In this document: one piece after another, positions 10,925 through 18,523 of the stretch
Layout: each line of letters opens with the position of its first letter
How positions within the stretch are numbered: the first letter of the stretch is position 1
Assembly: GCF_022524485.1 (NCBI RefSeq)
Contig: NZ_JAKXMK010000001.1
Location: 172,329-236,328, forward strand
DNA from: Pseudonocardia alaniniphila
GTDB taxonomy: Bacteria; Actinomycetota; Actinomycetes; Mycobacteriales; Pseudonocardiaceae
DNA: 64,000 nucleotides
Direction of reading: 5' to 3'
Position numbers and translations under genes: made by a program
The notes under the pieces: model-generated
What the model saw: the letters and a program-made list of their open reading frames with translations, nothing else
What the model was told of the DNA's origin: nothing
Database searches by the model: none

Positions 10925-12619
10925 CTAATCCGGGAGTGCGAAGACGATCAGGGCGCTTCCGTGGCCCGCGCCGAGCATGCCGGGGAGGAATCCCTCGGCC
11001 CACCCGCCCCAGCCGACCGGCACGGCGACGTACTGCTTGCCGTCGACCATGTAGGTCGTCGGGCTGCTGTGGTGGCCGCTTCCGCACTGGAACTGCCACA
11101 GCAGCTTCCCGTCACGGGCGTCGAGCGCGTTGAACTCACCGGAGGGCTCACCGGCGAACACCAGATCGCCGCCCGTGGCCAGCACCGAGGCGCACATCGG
11201 AAGCTCGTTGCGCCAGCGCCACTTCTCCTCGCCGTTGGCGTCGAACGCGCTGATGGACCCCGCCATGTCCTCGATGTCCACCTGCACACCCGCGCCCCAA
11301 TACGGGATGCTCTCCTTGAACTCCCGGCGCCGCCGGGTGGCCGTCGCGCCGGTGTCCTGGACCGGCACGTAGAAGAGCTCGGTCTTCGGGCTGTAGGCCG
11401 CGTGGGTCCATTCCTTCGCGCCGGCCGGACCCGGGTAGAAGTGGACCGGTTCCCCCTCCTTGTCGGGGTACACCCTGGCCGTCACCTTGCCGTCCCGCGT
11501 GATCGCTCCCCAGGTGATGCGGTCCACGAAGGGGGTGATCTGGACCAACTTGCCATCGGTCCGGTCGAGGACGAAGAAGTATCCGTTCTTGTCGAAGTGG
11601 CCGAGCAGCTTGCGCCCGCCCGACTCGAACAGGATGTTCTCCGAGATGCTGTCGTAGTCCCACACGTCGTGCGGGGTGCACTGGTAGTGCCATTGGATCT
11701 GGCCGCTGTCCACGTCGACGGCCACGATGCTGTCGGTGAAGAGGTTGTCGCCCGGGCGGACGTCGCCATCGAAGTCGGGCGCCGGGTTGCCGGTGCCCAC
11801 GTACAGCAGGTTCGTCTCCGGGTCGAAGGTGCTGGTGAGCCAGCAGTTCGCGCCACCACGCGCCCAGGCCTCGCCGTCGGCGGGCCAGGTCTCCGAGCCG
11901 GGCTCCCCGGGCTTCGGCACCATGTAGCACCGCCAGCGGTGTTCCCCGCTCTCGATGTCGAACGCGTCGAGGTGACCGCGTACACCGAACTCACCGCCGG
12001 AGCTCCCGACGATGACCATGTCCTTCACGACCAGCGGCGCGACCGTGGCGCTCTCCCCGGCCCGCACGTCTCCGTAGGTCTTGTCCCACACCCGCTTGCC
12101 GCTGGTGGCGTCGAGCGCGAGAACGTGGGCATTCGCCGTGACGAAGAAGACCTTTCCTCGAGCCACCGCGACCCCACGGTTCACGTTCCCACAGCACAGG
12201 GACACGTCGTAGGGAATTGCGTGCTTGTACCGCCAGATCTCCACGCCGGTCTTCGCGTCGAGGGCCCAGACCCAGCCGTCCCAACCGGAGACGAACATGA
12301 TCCCGTCGACGACGATCGGGGCGGCCTCGAACGAATAGGTCGACGCACCCGCGATCATGCCGCTCGTGCCGGCCTGGAAGATCCACGCGGGGCGGAGATT
12401 CTTGACGTTCTCTGTGTTGATCTGGTCCAACGGGCTGTAGCGCTGTCCGTTGTAGGCGCCGTAGTACGTGAGCCAGTTCTCGGGCTCCGAGCGTGCGTTG
12501 CGAATGCGCTCGTAGTCGACACCGGCGACCACGGGCGGCGCGATCTCTCCGCCCGCGACCTTGCCGCTCAGTAACCCTTGGTCGATGGCTTCCCCTGCGT
12601 CTACGTATTCAACTGTCAC
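10925..12619 (-). CDS. PQQ-dependent alcohol dehydrogenase, lanthanide-type ligand set
   Basis: This 564-residue eight-bladed propeller quinoprotein oxidises alcohols with PQQ. It has the vicinal disulfide pair Cys142-Cys143 (SLCCGNVNRG), Glu210 in GGEFGVRGH, Asn278 in TGNPAPDFDGD and Asp321 in HDVWDYDSISE. Asp323, two residues after the catalytic Asp, is the extra carboxylate characteristic of lanthanide enzymes (XoxF, PedH); calcium enzymes have a small residue there. The start is GTG 12619, with AGGAG upstream. No signal peptide is visible, which is odd because PQQ dehydrogenases act outside the membrane. It is followed by pqqA and preceded by a small PQQ-associated protein. Confidence 0.93.
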   Translation of the reverse strand: MTVEYVDAGEAIDQGLLSGKVAGGEIAPPVVAGVDYERIRNARSEPENWLTYYGAYNGQRYSPLDQINTENVKNLRPAWIFQAGTSGMIAGASTYSFEAAPIVVDGIMFVSGWDGWVWALDAKTGVEIWRYKHAIPYDVSLCCGNVNRGVAVARGKVFFVTANAHVLALDATSGKRVWDKTYGDVRAGESATVAPLVVKDMVIVGSSGGEFGVRGHLDAFDIESGEHRWRCYMVPKPGEPGSETWPADGEAWARGGANCWLTSTFDPETNLLYVGTGNPAPDFDGDVRPGDNLFTDSIVAVDVDSGQIQWHYQCTPHDVWDYDSISENILFESGGRKLLGHFDKNGYFFVLDRTDGKLVQITPFVDRITWGAITRDGKVTARVYPDKEGEPVHFYPGPAGAKEWTHAAYSPKTELFYVPVQDTGATATRRRREFKESIPYWGAGVQVDIEDMAGSISAFDANGEEKWRWRNELPMCASVLATGGDLVFAGEPSGEFNALDARDGKLLWQFQCGSGHHSSPTTYMVDGKQYVAVPVGWGGWAEGFLPGMLGAGHGSALIVFALPD

Positions 12620-12632
12620 CGACTGCTCCTTT

Positions 12633-13097
12633 CTACGGGCGCGGCTGTTCGGGGCGATCGAGGCGAGCTTCCGGCGGAACTTCCCCCAGCACGACGATGG
12701 CGCCGGTCAGTCCCCGACCTTCGTCGTTGCCTGTGGGTGAGCTGTACCAGTAGTAGCCCGGGCCGTCGAGATTGAGGCGCGCCCGTCCTCGTGAATGGTT
12801 GACCAGCCAGATGAATTTCCTGTCGCCATTGCTCGGCAATAGCGCGCAGTGCGTGTTCAGGTCGTCGTTGATGAGCTCGAGTTCGAGGTCACCGCCGTGC
12901 GGCATGACCAGGACGGACGGATCCCAGCACAGCTCATCGGGATTGATTCGAATGGTGGCCTGCATGGTGCCATCGGATCGCTCGGTGGCCTGGCCGATGT
13001 TTCCGGTGGCCAACAGTCGACCCAGGGTAGCCTTGTTCTGTCCAGTCAGCCCGAGCTTCTCGAGCAGGTCGGGCCGATCCCCCGCAGTGGTCGTCAT
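12633..13097 (-). CDS. Small cupredoxin-like PQQ-associated protein
   Basis: This 154-residue protein looks like a cupredoxin-fold domain (VLVMPHGGDLELELINDD, GYYWYSSPTG, GLTGAIVV). The His of NTHCALL is kept, but the Cys-His-Met copper loop near the C-terminus is replaced by Ser-Pro-Thr-Gly and Leu, so a type-1 copper site is unlikely. From memory it resembles the actinobacterial PQQ-associated family named after MSMEG_3727. ATG 13097 has AGGAGGTG upstream and is the first gene of the PQQ operon, so a structural or electron-transfer partner role for the dehydrogenase is inferred. Confidence 0.75.
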   Translation of the reverse strand: MTTTAGDRPDLLEKLGLTGQNKATLGRLLATGNIGQATERSDGTMQATIRINPDELCWDPSVLVMPHGGDLELELINDDLNTHCALLPSNGDRKFIWLVNHSRGRARLNLDGPGYYWYSSPTGNDEGRGLTGAIVVLGEVPPEARLDRPEQPRP

Positions 13098-13127
13098 ACC
13101 TGCACCTCCTGGCGCGCCGAATTTAAA

Positions 13128-13145
13128 TTGTGAACGCTATCACAA
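13128..13145 (-). promoter_or_regulatory. Perfect dyad operator overlapping the PQQ operon promoter
   Basis: TTGTGAACGCTATCACAA contains exact inverted arms TTGTGA and TCACAA around six bases. On the minus strand a TTGACC -35-like element (13162-13157) is 17 bases from TAGCGT (13139-13134), so the dyad covers the -10 region and probable start of transcription. The form TGTGA-N6-TCACA matches CRP-type and lac-type sites; its position favours repression. Confidence 0.65.
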
Positions 13146-13386
13146 TGATATATACTGGTCAACCCCCCGAAGGTTTATCAATCGATTAGTCGGGTGACGT
13201 TTCCGGCGATCGAGTGCGGGGTACGGAAGATGGCCATAAAGATCACTCAGGGATGGGTGGAATGATCAATTAAACGATCACTCGGCGCTGCTCTACTGCA
13301 TAAGTCGGCGGCCCACTGCGCCAATCCGTGGATGGTCATCCACTAGGTGATGGAACCGGCGATGTAGCGCAGGCCGATGAACGCCG
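13146..13386. other. Intergenic region between IniB-like gene and PQQ operon
   Basis: Together with the dyad at 13128-13145, this stretch carries the leftward promoter of the PQQ operon. It is AT-richer than its surroundings near 13140-13300, with TATATA and GATCA-containing segments. I see no credible open reading frame or RNA gene in the remainder. Confidence 0.5.
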
Positions 13387-14250
13387 TCAGGAGTCGATCC
13401 CCAGGTCGTTGTGGCTCTGGAAGTCGGTGTGCGTGGTGTCGTGCGAGTCGATGTCGACGTCGCTGTCGGCCTCGTTGAACGAGCTCGACGCGGCGTCGTC
13501 GGTGGTGGTGAAGGAGCCGTCGAACTCGGTGGAGTTCCTGGTCGACGCGTCGACGTCGTTGAACGAGCCGTTGGCGTCGTAGTCGCCGGTTGCGGTGTCG
13601 CCGACGGAGAGCGCGCCGCCGTGGTCGACACCGACGTCCTTCATCGCGGACCTGTCGGCGTCGCCGTTGCCGAACGCGATGGTGTTGTCGTCGCCGCTGA
13701 CTGCGTCGTTGCCGTCGCCGACGAGGTTGTCGTCGCCGCTAAGGTTGCCCTGCCCGACCTGGTTGCCGTCGCCGGTGACGACCTTGGAGTCCTGGATGTT
13801 GCCGCCGGCTGCGACGGCGCCGTCGCCGGTGGCGGCGGTGGAGTCGATGTCGATGTCCTGGTCGAAGTCGCCGCCGCCGGTGTCGATCTGCTGGTTGACG
13901 GAGTTGTCGATGACGGTGTCGCGGTTGTCGACGTAGTTGTTGGTGACGTAGGTGTTGAGGTAGCGGACGGCGGCTTCGTGGTCGCTCTCGCCGTCGTGCT
14001 TCTGAGGGGCGGGCGGCGGCGTGGCGATGTGGCCCTGGCCGCCGAGGTGGCTCGCACCGGCGGCGTACTCGCGGTCGAGGTCGGCTTCCTGCTCGTCCTG
14101 GAGCAGGACGATCGCGTCGCGGACGTCGGCGGCCGAGAGGGCGCCGCAGGTGGCGAGGTAGCCGTCGGGGTCGTCATTGAAGGTGGCCTTGGCCTCGGGG
14201 TCGCGCAAGAGGTCGAGCAGCAGATCGAGCAGTGAGGTCGAGGTGGTCAT
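13387..14250 (-). CDS. IniB N-terminal-domain protein with Asp/Asn/Gly repeats (copy 1)
   Basis: The first 60 residues form a short helical domain (LLDLLLDLLRDPEAKATF, then LSAADVRDAIVLLQDE) like the IniB N-terminus. The remaining 220 residues are low-complexity, highly acidic and rich in Asp, Asn, Gly, Ser and Thr, with recurring GDGN and GDDN units near residues 150-195. Such a tail may form a stacked beta structure or remain disordered; I cannot assign a function. There is no signal peptide. It is followed by the PQQ operon on the same strand and is a paralogue of the next gene upstream. Confidence 0.85.
   Translation of the reverse strand: MTTSTSLLDLLLDLLRDPEAKATFNDDPDGYLATCGALSAADVRDAIVLLQDEQEADLDREYAAGASHLGGQGHIATPPPAPQKHDGESDHEAAVRYLNTYVTNNYVDNRDTVIDNSVNQQIDTGGGDFDQDIDIDSTAATGDGAVAAGGNIQDSKVVTGDGNQVGQGNLSGDDNLVGDGNDAVSGDDNTIAFGNGDADRSAMKDVGVDHGGALSVGDTATGDYDANGSFNDVDASTRNSTEFDGSFTTTDDAASSSFNEADSDVDIDSHDTTHTDFQSHNDLGIDS
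13511..13624. repeat. Near-identical 114-bp segment shared by the two IniB-like genes (copy A)
   Basis: Comparison with 14641-14754 shows only four mismatches by eye over 114 bases, while the rest of the two genes is far more diverged. It encodes the GDYDANGSFNDVDASTRNST region of both proteins. This suggests recent local gene conversion or strong constraint. Confidence 0.85.
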
Positions 14251-14516
14251 CTCGGGTCATCTCCCAAGTGGTTCGGCGGGTTGCCGGTCGTCCCGGCGTT
14301 GCGGAGGAGGTCAGGGCGCTGTGCCGTTCGGGCCATCGGAGATCGTCCGGGCTGGATCGGCGCCGCGGTGGCCTCGGGGATTCCAGGGCTCGCGGCGCCC
14401 GGTCCCGAGGCCGGGTCACTCCGCGTTGTCAGGAGACGGAACTCCCACCAGCGCCAGCGGCGGCCCGCCCCTGCACCGCAGGAACGGGCCGCCCTGGAAA
14501 CGCGAACCCGCCGGGG

Positions 14517-15356
14517 TCAGCTGTCGATGTCGAGGTTGTTGTGGCTCTGGTTGTCGTTGTGCGTGTGGTCGTGCGAGTCGATGTTGTTGTCCGTGGAGAA
14601 CTCGTTGAACGAGTCGTTCGCGCTGTCGTTGTCGGTGTTGAAGGAGTCGTCGAACTCGGTGGAGTTCCTGGTCGACGCGTCGACGTCATTGAACGAGCCG
14701 TTGGCGTCGTAGTCGCCGGTTGCGGTGGCGCCGACGGAGAGGGCGCCGCCGTGGCTGATCCCGACGTCCTCCAGGGCCGACTTGTTGGCGTCGCCGTCGC
14801 CGAAGGCGATGGTGTTGCCGTCACCGCCGACGGCGGCGTTGCCGTTCCCGACGACGTTGTTGTCGCCGCTGAGGTTCCCGGCACCGACCTGGTTCTCGTC
14901 GCCACTGACGACGGCGGAGTCCGTGATTCCGTCGCCTGCCGCGACGGAGCCGTCGCCTGACGCGCCGAGCGCGTCGACGTCGACGTCCTGATCGAAGATG
15001 CCGCTGTTGCGGACGTTCTGGTCGAGGAAGTTGTCCCCGTTGGCGTCACGGTCGGAGTCGTAGTCGTTGCTGACGTACCGGTTGATGTACTCGACCGCGG
15101 CCTCGTGCTCGCTGCCCGCGTAACTCATGGGCACCGGCGGCGGCGTCCCGAACTGCGCGTCGAAGTGGCCTGCGGTGTACTGCGCGGTCTCGTTGTCCTC
15201 GATCAGCACGAGGGCGTCGCGAACGTCTGCAGGGCTGAGGTTGTCGAGCCCGTACTGGCTCAGCGTCGCCTCGGGGTTCGCGGCGTACAGATCACGCGCC
15301 TGCTCGTTCATCGTCAGCTCCCGGAGGAACTCGAGCAGCGTCATGGGCTGGGCCAT
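14517..15356 (-). CDS. IniB N-terminal-domain protein with Asp/Asn/Gly repeats (copy 2)
   Basis: This 279-residue paralogue has the same plan as copy 1: a helical IniB-like head (MTLLEFLRELTMNEQARDLY, LSPADVRDALVLIED), a Pro-rich linker and a long Asp/Asn/Gly-rich tail with units such as GNLSGDNNVVGNG. I use ATG 15356 because GGAG lies nine bases upstream; ATG 15365 abuts that site. The tail ends in His/Asp/Asn runs (IDSHDHTHNDN), which could bind metal ions. Function is unknown. Confidence 0.85.
   Translation of the reverse strand: MAQPMTLLEFLRELTMNEQARDLYAANPEATLSQYGLDNLSPADVRDALVLIEDNETAQYTAGHFDAQFGTPPPVPMSYAGSEHEAAVEYINRYVSNDYDSDRDANGDNFLDQNVRNSGIFDQDVDVDALGASGDGSVAAGDGITDSAVVSGDENQVGAGNLSGDNNVVGNGNAAVGGDGNTIAFGDGDANKSALEDVGISHGGALSVGATATGDYDANGSFNDVDASTRNSTEFDDSFNTDNDSANDSFNEFSTDNNIDSHDHTHNDNQSHNNLDIDS
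14641..14754. repeat. Near-identical 114-bp segment shared by the two IniB-like genes (copy B)
   Basis: This is the partner of 13511-13624, in the same orientation, about 1.13 kb away and about 96% identical by eye. Direct repeats this long could also support deletion of the intervening DNA by recombination. Confidence 0.85.
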
Positions 15357-15365
15357 TCTGATCAT

Positions 15366-15855
15366 CTCCGATGTTCGTGATGTTGTGTTCGGACTGACCG
15401 ATGTTCAGGCGAAAGCTATGGGCGGTGCGCCGGCGAGCCATCGGGGATCCGCCTGGCTTTCCGTTGGGGTCGGGTGACGGGGCATGGGGGATTTCAGTAA
15501 ATGTATAGGGGATTCGCCTTGTTTTGCAGTATGACCCGTTCGGGGGTTAACGGACCAGCACATTGCGGCGAGCGTGAGCCGGCGGAACCCGTTTCAGCGA
15601 AAGGGCTCGAAATATCGGGTGACGTGAACACGAAGGGCTATCGCGCCGACACCGATCGGACGATATGCGGCGTCACCTCGTGGTGAGGTGCGATGACGGC
15701 GACTCCGACCGTGTGGGTCACGCCGATCGCCGTGGCCGGGCAGGGGCATCAGGGCGCAGGCGGCCCGGTCGGCCGCTCGGTTCGCCACCTTCGTGGACGG
15801 CTGCCACCCGTTCCGGGGTCGCTCGAGCCGTCACACGTCACGTGGAGCGGAGCGC
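15366..15855. other. Intergenic region between IniB-like copy 2 and nitrile hydratase alpha
   Basis: This 490-base stretch must hold the leftward promoter of the IniB-like gene and the 3' end of the nitrile hydratase operon. The motif CGATGTTC occurs twice near 15370-15405. I see no convincing gene; short open frames here lack ribosome sites and family resemblance. Confidence 0.5.
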
Positions 15856-16485
15856 CTACCGCGTCGCGAGCTTGGCCACGCCGATCATCGCGTCCCGGGT
15901 GACCAGCTGCGTCAGCTGCTCCTCGGAGAGGTCCTCGGTGCCGGCAGGACGTTCGGGCAGCACCAGCCAGCGCACCTCGCTGCTGGAGTCGCGCACGATG
16001 ATCTGCACGTCGTCGGCGATCTCCAGGCCCATCTCCGAGAGCACCGCGCGCGGCTCCCTCACCACCCGCGCACGGTAGGCAGGGTCCTTGTACCAACTGG
16101 GCGGCAGCCCGAGCACCGCCCACGGGTAGCACGAGCACAGCGTGCAGACCACCACGTTGTGGACCGTCGGAGTGTTCTCGACGACGACGATGTGCTTGTC
16201 CTGCGTGCCTGACAGGCCCAGCTCCGCGATGGCGTCGGTGCCGTTGTCGAGCAGCCGCTGCCGGAACTGCGGATCGGTCCACGCCTTGGCGACCACCTTG
16301 GCGCCGTTGAGCGGGCCGATGTTGGTCTCGTAGTCGGTGATGATCTTGTCCAGCACGGTGGACTCGATCAAGCCGCGCTCGGTGAGCAACTGCTCGATGG
16401 CCTCGGCGCGCAGCGCAGCCGGAAAGCGCCCGGCGGATCCGGTATTTCCCTGCGCTGGGTCGGATTCACGCGCAAGCTCGCTCAT
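15856..16485 (-). CDS. nthA: Nitrile hydratase alpha subunit, cobalt type
   Basis: This is the metal-bearing subunit of nitrile hydratase (209 residues), which hydrates nitriles to amides in the cytoplasm. The metal-binding claw is VCTLCSCY, with Cys114, Cys117, Ser118 and Cys119. Thr after the first Cys and Tyr after the last are typical of cobalt enzymes rather than iron enzymes. The start overlaps the beta subunit stop by four bases (ATGA). The order beta then alpha is also usual for cobalt types. No activator or cobalt transporter gene follows. Confidence 0.95.
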   Translation of the reverse strand: MSELARESDPAQGNTGSAGRFPAALRAEAIEQLLTERGLIESTVLDKIITDYETNIGPLNGAKVVAKAWTDPQFRQRLLDNGTDAIAELGLSGTQDKHIVVVENTPTVHNVVVCTLCSCYPWAVLGLPPSWYKDPAYRARVVREPRAVLSEMGLEIADDVQIIVRDSSSEVRWLVLPERPAGTEDLSEEQLTQLVTRDAMIGVAKLATR

Positions 16486-17147
16486 GCAGTCTTCTCCAGG
16501 TAACTCTCATACAGCTCGATGGTGACGACGAAGGACTCGGCGTCGGCACCCCACAGCTCGTGCGAGTCGAACCGCACCGAATACACGTGCTGCGGGTTCT
16601 CACCCTGGAAGTGCGCGTGCGTGTCCGGTAGCACCGCCGCGGGCTGGATGAGCTCGACCACCCCGATGTGCCCGCGCACGTAGCCCGCCAGCCTGGTGTG
16701 CCCGGCAGGCGCCATGTCCTTGGCGCGCACCCGCTCACCGACGGCGAAGGCAGGCGCGGAGTCCACGGCACGCCGCCATCCTGCGTCGGTCGGCGTGTAG
16801 TCGGGCAGGACGGGCTCGGGAACCGGTGGTTCCTCCACCTGCTCGCCGTTCAGGTTGCGGATGCGGGCCTCGACGGCGCCCGGCGCCAGGATCGCGCACT
16901 CGGTGAGTATCAGCTCCGATGCGCTGAGCCAGCGACCGTAGTAGCCGTCGTCCAGATAGGCGGCCCGATCCAGCCGCTCGATCGCATGCCGGAACGCATC
17001 GAGGTTGTACCCGGTCATCGCGCCCCGGGACAGCAGCGCCATCGCGAACGCCCGACTGTGCCAGGGTTCCGCGAAGATCGGTTCGTCGCGCGGCGGGTGC
17101 AGGGCGCCCCAGCCACGGGTGCCTCCCATGTCCGCGATCCCGTCCAT
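16482..17147 (-). CDS. nthB: Nitrile hydratase beta subunit
   Basis: This is the partner subunit of nitrile hydratase, 221 residues, with the family start [14 protein letters not shown] and the paired segments [17 protein letters not shown] and [22 protein letters not shown] 17147 has GAGGTGGAG upstream; an upstream in-frame ATG at 17186 lacks a good site. It lies 42 bases after an LLM oxidoreductase gene and overlaps the alpha subunit, so the three are likely co-transcribed. Confidence 0.94.
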   Translation of the reverse strand: MDGIADMGGTRGWGALHPPRDEPIFAEPWHSRAFAMALLSRGAMTGYNLDAFRHAIERLDRAAYLDDGYYGRWLSASELILTECAILAPGAVEARIRNLNGEQVEEPPVPEPVLPDYTPTDAGWRRAVDSAPAFAVGERVRAKDMAPAGHTRLAGYVRGHIGVVELIQPAAVLPDTHAHFQGENPQHVYSVRFDSHELWGADAESFVVTIELYESYLEKTA

Positions 17148-17189
17148 GACTCCACCTCTCGTAGATCCACGACGACGGTCAGGCACTCA

Positions 17190-18287
17190 TCATGGTTGCC
17201 CGTCGCGGGCGCGACCGGAAACGTTGGGCAGCACCTCGTTCAGCAGCAGGTGCGTCACGTCCGCCTGTTCCTCCTCGGTCGCACCGCGGATCTGGGTGTT
17301 GAACACGATCCGGTGAAGGCCCAGCGACATCAGCTCGCGCAACCGCTCGATGCAGTGCTCCGGCGGGCCGGCGATGCCGAAGCGGTCGACCAGCGCGTCG
17401 TTCATGGAGGCCGCGTGGCTGCTGTGGGTCTCCCCGTGCCGGGTCATGTCGTAGGAGGTCCTGGCCATGTCGAACTGCGCCCGGGTCTGGTCGTCCACGC
17501 CGGCGATCGGCTTGCGCGACTGCATCACCGACCAGCGCCCGGCCAGTGCCACGCCCCCGGCCGCCAGCCGGCGTGCAATCGCGGTGTCCTGATGCGGCAC
17601 CACGGTGACCATCGCGGAGCAGCTGAACGGCGTGCTGGAGAGGCCGGCCTCGCCGCGAGCCGTGGCGACCATGTCCAGCATCGCGCGCAGCCGTCCGCTC
17701 TCCGCGCCGACGCCGAACGTGACACCGTCGGCGAGCTCTGCGGCCAGCCGGACGACCTTCGGGCCGGACCCTGCCACGTCGACCGGCACCTTCGGTTGCG
17801 TGCCCGGCAGCCACCGGATCCGGCTGGACCGGGGCACTCGCTCGTAGCCCAGGGTGCCCAGCGGTGGCAGGTCGGTGAGGCCGTCGGTGTCGAAGGGGAC
17901 GTCCTCGCCGCGCAGGTAGCCCTGCAGCTGCCGCAGGTACCGGGCGAAGCGGGGGAGCGGTGCCGGGGCGTGGCCGAGGTAGGCGAGCGCGGAGTCGCCG
18001 CGGCCGATGCCGAGCAGCACTCGTCCCTTCGAGACCTCCTGCAGGCTGGCTGCGGCGTCGGCAGTGACAGCGGCGTGGCGGGTGACGGGGTTCGTGACCG
18101 CCGTGCCCAGCTTCAGCCGCTCGGTCTCGGTGGCCGCCACCGTGAGCGCGACCCAGCACTCCATCCAGAGGTTCTGCGAGTCGGTGATGAACATGCCGTC
18201 GAAGCCGGCGTCCTCGGCCTGGTGCGCCTGCTGTGCGATCTCCTCCACGCGCGCGTTCCAGGCCGACGTCCAGATCTCAGTCATCAC
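17190..18287 (-). CDS. LLM-class F420/FMN-dependent oxidoreductase
   Basis: This 365-residue TIM-barrel flavoenzyme belongs to the luciferase-like monooxygenase superfamily. Typical segments are AEDAGFDGMFITDSQN, LKLGTAVTNPVTRHAAV and KGRVLLGIGRGDSALAYLG. Actinobacterial members use F420 or FMN; the cofactor cannot be fixed here. It is the first gene of a likely LLM-nthB-nthA operon, so it may produce or process a nitrile or its precursor. The start may be either of two adjacent ATGs (18287 or 18284). Confidence 0.88.
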   Translation of the reverse strand: MMTEIWTSAWNARVEEIAQQAHQAEDAGFDGMFITDSQNLWMECWVALTVAATETERLKLGTAVTNPVTRHAAVTADAAASLQEVSKGRVLLGIGRGDSALAYLGHAPAPLPRFARYLRQLQGYLRGEDVPFDTDGLTDLPPLGTLGYERVPRSSRIRWLPGTQPKVPVDVAGSGPKVVRLAAELADGVTFGVGAESGRLRAMLDMVATARGEAGLSSTPFSCSAMVTVVPHQDTAIARRLAAGGVALAGRWSVMQSRKPIAGVDDQTRAQFDMARTSYDMTRHGETHSSHAASMNDALVDRFGIAGPPEHCIERLRELMSLGLHRIVFNTQIRGATEEEQADVTHLLLNEVLPNVSGRARDGQP

Positions 18288-18440
18288 TGCCCGCTCTCGT
18301 CGGCCCGGCGTGCGTCGTGGCCGATCCGCGCTCCGCGGGCGTGCGGAATATGCCGCCGCATCGACTCGCGACCGAATTCCGTCGGCATATCACAAATCGC
18401 GCATTCCTGGACGCATTCGTTATTTCGTGTTGTTTTTGTA

Positions 18441-18455
18441 TACGGTTGCACCGTA
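18441..18455. promoter_or_regulatory. Dyad TACGGT-TGC-ACCGTA between divergent LLM genes
   Basis: This is a perfect 6-3-6 inverted repeat in the AT-rich divergent promoter region 18288-18523. A second inverted pair, ATATGCCG (18348-18355) and CGGCATAT (18383-18390), lies nearer the leftward gene. Either could be an operator for the nitrile hydratase/LLM region; no regulator gene is adjacent. Confidence 0.5.
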
Positions 18456-18523
18456 CGACCGGGCGAATATGCTGTCAAGGCTTCGAATCGCCGCTCCGGC
18501 GGCCACGCACGGGCCACGGCGAC

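Noticed and set aside
13411..14235. Plus-strand Val/Ala-rich frame opposite the IniB-like gene
   Set aside because: It is the complement of Asp/Asn codon repeats (GTC/GTT), not an independent protein.
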